NCBI GenBank assembly: GCA_030374735.1
Contig: JASCIV010000162.1
Coordinates: 954-36,054, forward strand
Source of the DNA: Gracilaria caudata
Lineage: Eukaryota; Rhodophyta; Florideophyceae; Gracilariales; Gracilariaceae
Direction of reading: 5' to 3'
DNA length: 35,101 nt
Of the stretch, positions 8,802 through 18,656 are shown piece after piece. Each line of letters begins with the position of its first letter. The stretch's first letter is position 1. A program made the position numbers and the translations under genes. The notes below the pieces were generated by a model. It made no database searches and was not told where the DNA came from. It was given only the letters and a program-made list of their open reading frames with translations.

Positions 8802-10229
8802 CTACTGCTCTCTGCTTCTTGAGTAACGCTTAAGGTCTGCCGCTACTTCCTCCGCTGGTCTGTGGATTATATCAGAGATTCTCCAAACTTGGAGTGTTGA
8901 ACCTCCAGAACCAGTCTCACTGAGGGACGCTATACACCATGGATCAGAACTCGAAGGTAGCCATTGGAGGTCCCAAATATTTTCGTCATTGATACTGTGT
9001 CCTATATGTTTAAAAAGTAGCTCTGGACTGATATCATAATATGCAGAATCTAATTGTCGATGTGAATGATCATCGCCAATTCTCCAGATTAGCACTTGGC
9101 CGTCAACTGCTCCGGAGGCAAGGACGTTCTCGACATTTCTATTCCACATTAAGTTTGTTATTGCTTCTGTATGACCACGAAGCTCTCGGAGCGGTTGTGG
9201 CTCTCCCTCGGAGCCTTTTAGTTTTCGCGTGTCCCAAAGTCGTACTTGTTTATCTTCACCACCTGTAACAATGTGGTTCTCGCAAAGTCCCCCATAGTCG
9301 CAACAGTTTATGTCTCCATTGTGAGCTTTGCGTACGTACGTCGTCGGGCTCTGAGGCGCACGTACGTCCCACAGGAACAGAGCCTCATCCCGCCCAACAG
9401 AGCATATGACATTTCTTTGCTTTCCGCAGAAGCTCACATCTTCTATGTGTTCCGTGTGCCCGGCTGGCCTACTGATACCGTTACTTCCCGTCATGCGAAC
9501 GAATGGTTTCAACTCCTGTCCAAAACTCTGATAATCTTCCATGCGCCACAAAAGCACAGAACTGTCACTTCCCCCGCTTGCTACCCACTTGTCTTCATCG
9601 GTGCCTGGGTATCCAGCAACGTCAATCGCGTATTCAGCATTACTTGCATGACCCACAAGAGTGCAGTCAGGAGAGCTCGGGGAAACTTCGCGAGGTTTTC
9701 GATCCGGTTGTCTCTTGAAGTCCCATACGAACAGATCGGGGCTGTCTGTGTGGGTGACAACTACATCCCGGGATATGAGTCGTATGCGATTTACTTCACC
9801 GGGGTGAAGTATTCTTTTCCGCAGTACAAAATCGCGGGAAGAATTTGAGTCTGATCGATCTGTAACGACAGCTTCATCGGCCCATGGACGCGCTACCTCT
9901 GAGGGTTTGTTGGTTAACTCATGGATAACTCTTACGTCGAATTGAAGCAGGGTGTTCGGATCTCTTGTGGCATCTCCAGTTCGTTCAGAGAGGTAAATGG
10001 CTCTATTTGAAAACGTATGGTTGTTCGGGGCACGCTCCTTTCGAGAATCCTCAATTGGTGCGCCCCACTGGACGGCAACGCTGGGCCAGATGAGAGGGCG
10101 AGACGAAATCCAGTCGTACAAAATGGGCACATCCTGCTCTTTCCAGAGTTTGAAACGAGTGTTTCGGTTCAGCGAACCGACTGGAATTGTTCGCTTCCCT
10201 CGCGCATCGGATGAGGCGTTTGCTACCAT
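8802..10229 (-). CDS. WD40 histone-binding protein, RBBP4/MSI family, MSI4/FVE type
   Basis: The single exon encodes 475 residues; the ATG at 10229 has an in-frame TGA immediately upstream. Family members bind histone H4/H3 in chromatin complexes such as CAF-1, Polycomb and histone deacetylase complexes. The N-terminal H4-binding helix region is clear (FKLWKEQDVPILYDWISSRP, then LIWPSVAVQWG), followed by ILHPGEVNRIR, VVTHTDSPDLFVWD, LVGHASNAEYAIDV and a series of WD repeats ending in dipeptides such as LW, LWD and IW. The C-terminus, TLQVWRISDIIHRPAEEV, is the signature that sets plant MSI4/FVE apart from MSI1/RBBP4, by recall of the family. The protein is expected to be nuclear. It is divergent from CCT3; the 644 bp between the two start codons hold three inverted repeats. 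Confidence 0.92.
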   Translation of the reverse strand: MVANASSDARGKRTIPVGSLNRNTRFKLWKEQDVPILYDWISSRPLIWPSVAVQWGAPIEDSRKERAPNNHTFSNRAIYLSERTGDATRDPNTLLQFDVRVIHELTNKPSEVARPWADEAVVTDRSDSNSSRDFVLRKRILHPGEVNRIRLISRDVVVTHTDSPDLFVWDFKRQPDRKPREVSPSSPDCTLVGHASNAEYAIDVAGYPGTDEDKWVASGGSDSSVLLWRMEDYQSFGQELKPFVRMTGSNGISRPAGHTEHIEDVSFCGKQRNVICSVGRDEALFLWDVRAPQSPTTYVRKAHNGDINCCDYGGLCENHIVTGGEDKQVRLWDTRKLKGSEGEPQPLRELRGHTEAITNLMWNRNVENVLASGAVDGQVLIWRIGDDHSHRQLDSAYYDISPELLFKHIGHSINDENIWDLQWLPSSSDPWCIASLSETGSGGSTLQVWRISDIIHRPAEEVAADLKRYSRSREQ

Positions 10230-10431
10230 TCAATCTTCCGGCTTCCAACGCGGTTACAAACTGAGATTCAAGGAACAGAGCAGCGTGCCTTGCACCGCAA
10301 GCGTTCAGCGTTCGGCTGAAGTTCCGTCGACTTCAGCCTGTGTGAGAAGAAAAAGAGTCGGTTAGTTGCGACAGAGAACAGCAAGTTCGGCGCCCGGTCT
10401 GGAACAAGGAGGAGCGAGCAAGGGACATTTG

Positions 10432-10467
10432 AGGGATCTTGACGCGGTCACTCGCGCCAAGATCCCT
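10432..10467. repeat. Inverted repeat 1 of the WD40/CCT3 divergent promoter
   Basis: AGGGATCTTGACGCG (10432-10446) and CGCGCCAAGATCCCT (10453-10467) are 15-bp arms with one mismatch and a six-base loop. Confidence 0.8.
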
Positions 10468-10476
10468 TTCGCTTTT

Positions 10477-10496
10477 GGCGTTAATATAACAACGCC
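10477..10496. repeat. Inverted repeat 2 of the WD40/CCT3 divergent promoter
   Basis: GGCGTT and AACGCC are perfect 6-bp arms around an AT-rich eight-base loop, nine bases after the first inverted repeat. On its own this arm length could be chance. Confidence 0.5.
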
Positions 10497-10531
10497 GTTG
10501 TATTTAATCCGTAATTTACACGTGTTCTACG

Positions 10532-10572
10532 AATTGTGGTCTTGATTCAGACTCGGAATCAAGACTACAATT
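10532..10572. repeat. Inverted repeat 3 of the WD40/CCT3 divergent promoter
   Basis: AATTGTGGTCTTGATTC (10532-10548) and GAATCAAGACTACAATT (10556-10572) are 17-bp arms with one mismatch, which would still pair as G-U in RNA on one strand, around a seven-base loop. It lies about 300 bp upstream of the CCT3 ATG. Confidence 0.8.
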
Positions 10573-10873
10573 TCCGAGGAATCTTCCTCTGCTTGATCCA
10601 AAATTTCAACGTTCAGTTTTTTCGCTCTACAAGGGAACGCTTTCTTTGTGTCCCTGCACACTGTTGAAGAGTCTGTACTACGGACAGCGTCGGACGGCAT
10701 TGACGGATCATTTGCATTGTACCAAAGGTACTGTATCGCGTTAAAGCTTTGCTTTCATCGTGAGGCTTGTGATATCTGGGCTAGTCATTCACAGGCTCTT
10801 GTCAGAATCGAAATCACCGGGTTGCACATTCGGTCTGTGAATATCGAGAGAAGGAACGCTCGTTACCTGCAAA

Positions 10874-12602
10874 ATGCAAGCGCCAGTTCTAGTTCTTAGT
10901 AAGTGGTCGAAACCTCAACACAAGTGTACCTTTGTTGTTCACCAATTCAACGCATCTAACTCAAAACTCTCCCTCCTTCCTTTCCTCTAACTCAGATCAG
11001 AATGCGAAGCGAGAAACTGGGCGACGTGCTCAGCTAACGAACATCGCCGCCGCCAGAGCGGTATCGGACATCATCCGTACCACCCTGGGTCCGCGCGCAA
11101 TGCTGAAGATGATACTTGACGCCATGGGGAACATTGTCTTAACTAATGACGGGAATGCTATTCTAAGGGAGATCGATGTCTCGCATCCCGCTGCCAAGTC
11201 GATGATCGAGCTTTCACGCACTCAAGACGAAGAGGTTGGAGATGGCACAACATCAGTTACTGTGCTTGCCGGTGAAATACTGAGCATTTGCGAAACGTTC
11301 CTCGAGCGAAATCTTCATCCGACCGTGATTGTTTCCGCTCTGTTTAAAGCTCTCGATGATGCCGTAGGTTTTGCTGAAGAAATGTCCGTTGCAGTCGACG
11401 TGAATGACGACGAGCAAGTGCTTCAGCTCATTCGCTCATGTATCGGAACTAAGTACGTTACGAGACACGACAATCTTATCGTCGACATTGCGTTCAGAGC
11501 TGTGAAGACTGTGCGTGTTAATGTGGAGGGAAGGCTGATCATGGATATTAAGAACTTTGCAAAGGTTGAGAAAATTGCTGGCGGTGAGCTCTCAGACAGT
11601 GCTGTTCTCGACGGCGTTATGTTCAACAAAGATGTCACTAGCGCTAGAATGCGTCGACGAATTGAGAATCCGCGAATCATTTTACTTGATTGTCCTTTGG
11701 AGTATCGCAAGGCAGAGTCTCAGACAAACGTAGAGATCACCCAGGAGAATGACTGGAAGCGATTGTTGGAAATCGAGGAAGAATACGTGATGAGTCTTTG
11801 TAAAAAGCTCTTGGAACATAAACCGGACTTGGTGATAACGGAGAAGGGTGCAAGTGATCTCGCTCTTCATATTCTAAGCAGGAAGGGCGTTTCAGTTATT
11901 AGAAGGTTGAGAAAGAGTGACAACAATAGAATAGCCAAAGCATGTGGGGCGATCGTTGTGTCAAGAGTTGAGGAGCTGAAGAAAACTGACGTTGGAACTG
12001 GAGCTGGTCTTTTCGAAATCAAGAAGATAGGTGATGAATATTACTCGTTTATCACAGGCTGCAAAGACCCCAAAGCCTGTACGATTTTGCTGCGGGGCGG
12101 TTCAAAGGATGTCCTAATGGAAGTGGAGAGAAATCTGGAAGATGCCATGGCAGTGGCGAGGAACATCTTCCTGAACTCCAAAATGGTTCCAGGAGGCGGT
12201 GCGATTGAAATGGCCGTTGCAAACCGCTTGCAGGCAAAGTCCAAGACAATAACAGGAGTAAGCCAGTATCCGTACCGTGCCGTTGCAGAAGCTCTAGAAG
12301 TAATTCCCCGCACTTTGATAGAGAACTGTGGGGGGAATGTCATTAGAGTGCTGACGGCTCTTCGCGCAAAGCACAGTGAAACCGAAAGCGAAGAATCAAA
12401 GTTTTGGGGTATTGACGGTATGAAAGGCGTCGCTACTGATATGAGGGAACTTGGAATATGGGAACCACTGGTTGTGAAAACACAAACTATGAAGACGGCA
12501 ATGGAGGCCGCAGCTATGCTCCTTCGTATAGATGATATTGTCTCAGGCTTGTCCAAGAAGAAAGACAATAGTTCATACCACGCTCCGGATGACGATGAAT
12601 AA
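10874..12602 (+). CDS. CCT3: T-complex protein 1 subunit gamma (CCT gamma chaperonin)
   Basis: This is one of eight subunits of the cytosolic chaperonin TRiC/CCT, which folds actin, tubulin and other proteins with ATP. Exon 1 is only 10874-10898 (MQAPVLVL plus one base); after a 97-bp intron, exon 2 is 10996-12602, giving 543 residues, normal for the subunit. The splice restores the conserved start VLVLNQNAKRETGR, matching the gamma-subunit N-terminus. ATP-site motifs are present: TLGP at 38-41, TNDG at 58-61, GDGTTS at 90-95 (catalytic D91), and VPGGGA in the C-terminal half. Gamma-specific stretches such as SRTQDEEVGDGTTSV, VEKIAGG, KDPKACTILLRG and ELGIWEPL are kept. Starting at the later ATG at 10932 would give a wrong N-terminus translated from intron. 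The gene is divergent from the WD40 gene. Confidence 0.97.
10899..10995 (+). other. Intron 1 of CCT3, after an eight-codon first exon
   Basis: The donor is GTAAGT at 10899 and the acceptor is CTCAG ending at 10995, after a pyrimidine-rich tract, with CTAAC branch-point-like sequences. The intron is phase 1. Confidence 0.9.
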
Positions 12603-13816
12603 TGCATGCTTAGCTGTGGCAAGCGCGGGTTGTTCAATCCGGGACTAGAATTATGCTTTTTTCAACTGAGCACCACAATGAACACAGAGCAAGTTTGGAA
12701 GAACATCGAAGAGTTTGGTCTTTTCAGATGGAACGGAAGACGGAGCTGAGAATGCATAAAATGGAACCTTGTCTTTGTTGCCTCTACTAACCCCTCCTTC
12801 TAATATATTCAACATGCTGTGCTGTTTTGCATCCTACTCGAAGGTCTCTACGAGGTCCGGGATTTGATAAGAAGCCATGTCCCTGAGTAAACAAATCGCC
12901 ATCCTTATGGCTTTTGAAGAGATCGAACGAACACATTCTTGTTGCTACAGATCCCTTTGTCCTCACTACTGCAACGGTTCAGTAAGATACACAGCAGATA
13001 CTGCATACTTTCGTTAGCAGTCTCTGTGCGGACTATGACTGCTACATCGGATGTGACAACTTTGTAGTGAGAGAACGCTTCTCTGCATAGAGGCGGTCCA
13101 CATTAGGTCGGAATTACGCTTGAGTGCTTGTGAGGAGAGAGAGAGACGCCTGTCAAAAGCTGTTCCACGGTGTGATGTACTTGCCATCCTCGTAAAATGT
13201 GTCGGTGCATCCTATGAGACGGAGTCGATACTGGCAAATTACACAGCTTAGGAATCAAGTCACTTGGCTTATATCTGCACAAGGATTACGTCGCGTAAGT
13301 TGTAATCCATGCAGGCAGTTCTAATTCGGGTAAGCTATGGGTTATCTCGTTCCTGAAGGAATGACATACGAAGAAGCTGATTACTCCAATTAAGGTATAA
13401 CCGACGTCATGATTCTCGCCCAAGAAACATCCCGAAGTATCTCCATAGAAGTGGATATGATCATGACGTTTATAAAGCTATATGCTTCACCACTGTGTCG
13501 TTGAGAGCAGGTACGGATCTACGTGAGGTATGGCGATGATCCATCTTGCATGCCGCATGCCTCAACTCAAAAAATTCGATGGTGCTGTGTTTGTCTTGTA
13601 GCCTTGGGTGCACAGGAGAAAACCCATGGCTGACCTTTCACTGTTTACGAACTTTGGGTCGCAGAGTGCTTCGAAACGTCTGACAGAATCGTCAGAGCGC
13701 TGAGCAGTGTTTGCAGGACGCAGACTCGAGAAAGGAGTCGGTTCTCTCTTTGTTTCACGGAAGGGTTCTGAAGTCCCTCGAAGCTTTGAGCATAAGATTT
13801 TTGGTTGCTCGTGGGA
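12603..13816. other. Intergenic region, nothing coding recognised
   Basis: It contains the CCT3 3' UTR and the upstream region of the Nudix gene. Visible signals are a short GA run at 13136-13147, an inverted repeat GGATTAC/GTAATCC at 13283-13308, and a 10-bp inverted repeat ACGTCATGAT (13404-13413) / ATCATGACGT (13460-13469), whose arms resemble CRE half-sites. A TTTATAAAG stretch follows at about 13469-13477, too far from the ATG at 13817 to be a sure core promoter. Confidence 0.45.
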
Positions 13817-14371
13817 ATGCGAGGGCTTTCGGCATTCGTCCTTTTGCAAGTTGTGCAACCTTCTCTGGGGTTTACTCAGAGTTTGAAACATTACCCAAAT
13901 CGGTTGGTGTGCACTACCGCGGGGTTAAAGCCTCCCAAATTGGCTGTGTCAACAGCGTTGTTTCGCAAGCACGGAACCCGTCCTGAGGTTCTCCTCATCA
14001 AGCGAGGAAGGGAGCCTAACAAAGGCCTATGGTCACTACCGGGTGGGAAAGTTGAAGAGCACGAAAATCTACAAGACGCAGCACTTCGAGAACTTCTTGA
14101 GGAAACCGCGATAGTTTCAAGCCACTGCCGCATTTTGCCGCACCCAATTGATATAGCACATGTTCCATCTCAAAGACCTGCGTTTCGCATTTACGTGTTT
14201 GCAGGAATATGTGACACGGACGTAATTTTGAAGGCCGGAGATGACGCCGCTGATGTTGGATTCTTTCGAACGGATGAAATCCTTTCTCTGGCTTTGGTGG
14301 ACGGCCTTGAAAATAGAGTGCTTAAGGCACTTGATGCCATTCTCGACGACACGAACGACTTAAATTTTTGA
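13817..14371 (+). CDS. Nudix hydrolase with N-terminal targeting sequence
   Basis: Nudix enzymes cleave nucleoside diphosphates linked to another moiety and need Mg2+. The first true ATG is at 13817 (184 residues). Residues 1-45 or so (MRGLSAFVLLQVVQPSLGF, then basic/Thr-rich) look like an organelle or secretory leader. The Nudix box spans residues 77-99: GKVEEHE-x7-RELLEETAI. The glycine normally near its end (EExG) is replaced by alanine; the metal-binding REUxEE glutamates are intact, so activity is likely. LWSLPGGK just before the box and RPAFRIYVFAG after it are typical of MutT-like/ADP-ribose-type members. The exact substrate cannot be told. The gene stands alone on the plus strand. Confidence 0.88.
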   Translation: MRGLSAFVLLQVVQPSLGFTQSLKHYPNRLVCTTAGLKPPKLAVSTALFRKHGTRPEVLLIKRGREPNKGLWSLPGGKVEEHENLQDAALRELLEETAIVSSHCRILPHPIDIAHVPSQRPAFRIYVFAGICDTDVILKAGDDAADVGFFRTDEILSLALVDGLENRVLKALDAILDDTNDLNF

Positions 14372-15749
14372 GGGCTCTCCCTCTCTCTACTAGTGCACGA
14401 ACAATTGTAACATGTAATAAGTTACACGCCTTGAGAAATTGTACTGTGTGTGACTCCATGCGCTTGTCATTCAACTCATCTAACATTAACTTTTTCTCGC
14501 ATAGATTTCAAGCACCTTTGTGCTAGTATGCTTTAGGACAAACTTGGTGTTCGAAGTTAACGAATCTGTATGCATGAGGAAAGTTCTACACTGGACACAC
14601 GCCTAGGCTTCACCCAGTTGCAAGCTACCTAGTAGAGAACAAAATGCTGCGTTACGATTTGTGGGTTGTCAAAAAAAGACTGCAATCACGTTTTCCGTTG
14701 CCCTTTGACAACCGCTAGCCGACGCGAAGTCTTTCGCGGTCTTCGGGATTACCGACAGGAGTCGCTTAGAGAGCTGATAGTGGAAGCGCCACGTCGAATT
14801 CTGGTCTTTTAAGGAGAGAGAAGTACCTTTGGTGCTGCTCAGTTGTGTTAGGAATTAGACCACAGCTTCCATAACAAAGAAGAAGAGGAAAGTTCGCATG
14901 AATTGATGCATTGTAACCGACCAAGGTCGTACCCAGGCATCTACTGAGAAGAAAATTGCATGTGTTGGCTCCACGGCCAAAGATGCAAAACGCTATCGTG
15001 TATTCGCTGTATCACTTCCAACTTCAGCTTCCCAATAGATTTCTGAAGACGGTGATAAATCAGCAGGAATGAGAGACCATTCCAGAACGAAGTCTGTCCG
15101 CCCGTTTTCGAGCGCTTCCCGACTTGCACAGGCTCTATTCACTGACTGGAGCGCCATAAACTTAGTAAGAACAAAAGCCATTAAGAAGAAAGGGGACAGC
15201 AACACGAGCGAAGGGAAAGTTCGAATTCCTTCATTCAGTCATGCTCCAGATTGCCACGCCATGACCACCCAACTTTGCCAATCACGTTGTCAATATCCAT
15301 GAGTACAAGGGTATGACGATTATGAAATGGTCGGTGGTGTCTTTCAGAAGTTCGAGTCTTAGGATAGTAAGAACTTGACAAGCATGCTCTACGACCGGAC
15401 TTGTCATGTCCGCATATCACGGATCGAACAGGGCATTGACAAGGAAGAAAGTCACCTCGAGCAGTCTACGGGTGCCTGGGTGCATTGATTGTGGAGGATA
15501 AGTTTTGTGATCAACATAATACCGGCTAACACGAACTGTGGCTCTGCTGAATATTAACGCGAAGAATTAACGCCACTGGCTTCCTCAAAGCACCTGTCTA
15601 CAGGCGACCTGGACAACATTGACGAGCAGTTACCTAGCCGCAGTGCATGATGCGTACCGTACACCTCTGAACGACCGCCATTTGCATATATCTAGCTCGC
15701 AAGGGAACCCTACTAAACAGGAACTTCATCGCAGACACTAACGAATGCT
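14372..15749. other. Intergenic region, nothing recognised
   Basis: It lies between the Nudix stop and the RPS3 stop. Short frames on both strands have no domain and no supporting splice or promoter signals. No RNA gene was recognised. Confidence 0.5.
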
Positions 15750-16601
15750 TTACATAACCGGTACCGGAGTGATGGGGGCAGGTGGAGGCGTGTATTCCTC
15801 CTTGGGTTCGATAACGTTGATGACATCTGGGAGCGGCTTTTGGGGACCAGTCTTGCCAGTGGGATCATGCGGAAGCATGATCATTACCTTGATGCCAAGC
15901 ACTCCTTGTCGCAGCAACACATGGCGATACGCAGTGTCGACGTAATCCTTAACTGGATTACCTGATGAAATCATGTATCCGTCGCTGAATTTCATGGTCT
16001 TTGCACGCTGCGCACGTAGCTTCCCTGACACGGAAACGGAGCAACCCTAGTAAAGTAATGTTTCGAAGAAAGTACAGAAGCAAGTGTTTTGCCGTCAGAA
16101 GTCCTGTCATGGAGAAATGCATCAGGGGTGCTCGTTACAATTACCCGGTTTGGATCTTGTACGAATAGTAGGTTCGTACAGCTTGGTATTAGACTATGGA
16201 CTTACCTTTGCGCCGTTTTCCATGACGAACCGCAAAACACCGTAGCATGCTCTCCGGACAGCCAGGCCACCGACAAGCTTATATCTGAGACTTTCCGCCT
16301 GCGCGATGGCACAAAGACCACGGTTCGCCACCTTCTCTACGAAAAGCTCGACAGAGTTTTCCGGATAGGCAAATCGCTTCTGTACAACAGCAGTAAGTTC
16401 GCGGATTCGACGCCCCTTTTCGCCGAGCACAGACTGGGTTCTGGTGGCACGGATGACGACTTCAGTTTTTGACGGGGTCACACGAACCTCGACGCCGGAA
16501 TAACCCTCCTCAGCCAATTCGCGGGTGAGGAGCTCATTGAGCTCCGCGAACAGGACACCATCCGCGACAAACTTCTTCTTCTTCGAGATCTGAGCCGCCA
16601 T
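15750..16601 (-). CDS. RPS3: 40S ribosomal protein S3 (uS3)
   Basis: Exon 1 is 16601-16206 and exon 2 is 16046-15750, separated by a 159-bp intron, giving 230 residues. uS3 sits at the mRNA entry channel of the small subunit. The start is the ATG of MAAQISKKKKFVADG; an in-frame GTG three codons upstream is not used. The N-terminal KH-2 domain carries SVLGEKGRRIREL (GEKG at 60-63). Conserved RGLCAIAQAESLRYKL, GGLAVRRACYGVLRF, VDTAYRHVLLRQGVLGIKV and HDPTGKTGPQKPLPD follow. The splice gives ENGAK|GCSVSVSGKLR, continuous with the family. The C-terminal tail after EPKEEY is short and Pro-rich, variable in eukaryotes. It is divergent from the arginine deiminase gene. Confidence 0.97.
16047..16205 (-). 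other. Intron of RPS3
   Basis: The donor is GTAAGT directly after the AAG codon ending at 16206 and the acceptor is TTACTAG ending at 16047. The intron is phase 0 and restores the conserved AKGC junction. Confidence 0.9.
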
Positions 16602-16871
16602 ATTGGTCACTTGCGTTATGCTCTAGGCAAGAAAGCGCAACTCGGAGGAGAAGAGAAAGTGCAGCCGGGCAGCAGATGTAAAGACCGCGCTTTCAGGAAT
16701 GCCGCACCCGAGCGTCGACGTCGCCGTCGACTATTGCTCATCGAGTCGCAAGGACGACAAAATGGTAATTAATATGCAAGAGGGTAAATTCGAAGTTTCA
16801 TGCGTTTATATTTTCAATAATCTAAGTAATCCGCGGCTGAAGTAGTTGCAATTGTCCTGAGCTTGAGGGGC

Positions 16872-16926
16872 CCCCGATCTTGGCCAGGTAGGCCCTCAAT
16901 GAGGGCCTACCTGGCCAAGATCGGGG
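16872..16926. repeat. Perfect 55-bp palindrome in the RPS3/arginine deiminase divergent region
   Basis: The 27-base arm at 16872-16898, beginning CCCCGATCTTGG and ending GGCCCTCA, is exactly reverse-complemented at 16900-16926, with only A16899 between them. The identity stops sharply at both ends. It lies about 270 bp upstream of the RPS3 ATG and 345 bp upstream of the deiminase ATG. Chance cannot explain arms of this length. It could extrude as a cruciform or be transcribed into a hairpin. Confidence 0.95.
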
Positions 16927-16929
16927 ATT

Positions 16930-16957
16930 CCACACCATTCCATCTATCATGGTGTGG
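16930..16957. repeat. Second hairpin directly after the 55-bp palindrome
   Basis: CCACACCAT (16930-16938) and ATGGTGTGG (16949-16957) are perfect 9-bp arms around a ten-base loop, starting only three bases after the large palindrome ends. Confidence 0.75.
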
Positions 16958-17270
16958 TTGCGTTGGTCATCTAAGATACACGTACATCTCGTTCACCGCA
17001 ATTCAGTCAAATCTCGACCTCGTCGTTCTTTGGCGGGCTCAAACTTCACCGCGGAGAAGAATGAAACCTCTTCTTTTTCCTTGCACTGTTTTTCATAACT
17101 TCGTGGTGTTCCGCTATTTCTTCTTTCCAGCTTTTCCTTGAGATTTGCGTGTGGCTGGCAAACGGAGCAGTCGTCAGGTGTGGACCTCTTTTCGTTTTTC
17201 TTCAAGGAATTGCTCTGCTACGTTCCGCGGCTTTCATAATCTTTCTTCGTCTTCTCTTCAAACAAGGATA

Positions 17271-18656
17271 ATGACGTTAGGAAACAAACGTCATCGCAAA
17301 CAATGGCAAGCCGGCCAATGCCACGAAAATGAGAGTGCACGAATTGTCATTGTATGTGCTCCTACAGTTCTTTCGAAGATGATGGGGTCATTGCACCCTG
17401 CCGGGGCGCTTTATGAAAAACCCGTGAACACTCGCCTCGCAGTTGAAGCCCATCAGGAATTCGTCAAAGTTCTCGAAAGTCGAAGAATCACTGTCTATGA
17501 TGTTCGTGATATCTTGCTGAAGAACGTCAATTGGTCTATTGGCGACAGAGTACGGTTGGAAAATCTTGCCTTCAAATGCCTTACATACGTGTTCAAAGAC
17601 TCAAACGACGAAGACGACTTAAACGGCGCTTGTGCGAGTTCAATTCATGGAGAAAGCAAGGTTCTCGACGCGGCAAGTCGCTACTATGTTAGTGACAAAT
17701 ACAAGAGAACTGTTATCGAAGAAATGGGGAAGCAACAGCTTGTAGACATAATTCTAACAAATCCAACAGTCATTATATCCCCTTCTCAAAGAGATACGGG
17801 GTTCACTGCAACATACCAATTCGAACCTCTGAGCAATATTGTGTTTGTTAGAGACCAGCAAATCACGACCCGAAATGGGATTGTAATGGCGAGGCTTCGG
17901 TCCCAACAACGTCAACGAGAAGTGGATATCATGGAATTTTGTTTCCAGAAGCTCGGACTCACTGTAATAGGTCGAATCCCGCATCCGGCTCACCTCGAAG
18001 GGGGAGATTTTTTCCCTTTGGGTGAGAAACTTGCCCTCATTGGAGTCGGCCCTCGTTCCGACTGGAGAGCTGTCCAGTACCTGCTTGAGAACGACTTGAT
18101 CGGAACAGAACGTGTGGCAGTAGTAAAAGATGAGCTGGAAAAGAAGCAGGAAAGAATGCATCTGGATACAGTCTTCAACGTGCTCGGTGTCGATTGCTGC
18201 ATCATGCTGGACGAAATGATGGGTTCAGAGAGTTCAACGTGTCGAATGGTAGATGTCTATTTACGCGATGCACCTAATCCGAACAAAGAATTTCAAGCGT
18301 CAAGGGGAGTGGGAAGGTATACCTTGGAAAAGGAAAACATTGAGTTCTCGCAGTACATACGTGATCAGGGATTCACCATTATACCAATCACTGGGGACGA
18401 ACAGTTGAACTACGGCTGTAACATGTTGAACCTTGGCAATGGGGATATGATTTCTATCGAGAAGAATACAGCACGCCGTATTGCGTGTTCAGAGGCATTC
18501 AAAGGAACTGTCGAGTTTGTTGACTTTGAAGCGGTGACATGTATGTATGGTGGGGTGCACTGTGCAAGTCAAGTCGTTTCCCGGGAACACATTTCGGGGT
18601 CTCAAGCCGACGCATCACAGCCAAGCTTTGTGACAAAGATCGGGAACGGTAAATAG
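17271..18656 (+). CDS. Arginine deiminase
   Basis: The enzyme converts arginine to citrulline and ammonia. The only usable start is the ATG at 17271 (461 residues); the frame upstream of it opens with TTG only. The amidinotransferase-fold catalytic set is complete: FVRD (D195), HLEGGDFF (E243), MHLD (H297, D299) and the C-terminal GGVHCASQVVSR with the nucleophile C431. VIVCAPT near the N-terminus and the long helical insert between the early strands are typical of ArcA-type arginine deiminase, not of agmatine deiminase or peptidyl-arginine deiminase. The enzyme is known from bacteria, some anaerobic protists and some algae. No clear signal or transit peptide is present, so it is probably cytosolic; the basic N-terminus KRHRKQ leaves mitochondrial targeting possible. 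No ornithine carbamoyltransferase or carbamate kinase gene lies nearby, unlike bacterial arc operons. Confidence 0.93.
   Translation: MTLGNKRHRKQWQAGQCHENESARIVIVCAPTVLSKMMGSLHPAGALYEKPVNTRLAVEAHQEFVKVLESRRITVYDVRDILLKNVNWSIGDRVRLENLAFKCLTYVFKDSNDEDDLNGACASSIHGESKVLDAASRYYVSDKYKRTVIEEMGKQQLVDIILTNPTVIISPSQRDTGFTATYQFEPLSNIVFVRDQQITTRNGIVMARLRSQQRQREVDIMEFCFQKLGLTVIGRIPHPAHLEGGDFFPLGEKLALIGVGPRSDWRAVQYLLENDLIGTERVAVVKDELEKKQERMHLDTVFNVLGVDCCIMLDEMMGSESSTCRMVDVYLRDAPNPNKEFQASRGVGRYTLEKENIEFSQYIRDQGFTIIPITGDEQLNYGCNMLNLGNGDMISIEKNTARRIACSEAFKGTVEFVDFEAVTCMYGGVHCASQVVSREHISGSQADASQPSFVTKIGNGK

Noticed and set aside
9246..9848. 200-codon plus frame opposite the WD40 gene
   Set aside because: It is a shadow of the strongly conserved WD40 coding strand.
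10648..10899. 83-codon plus frame upstream of CCT3
   Set aside because: It begins at GTG and overlaps the true first CCT3 exon in another frame; it is leader sequence.
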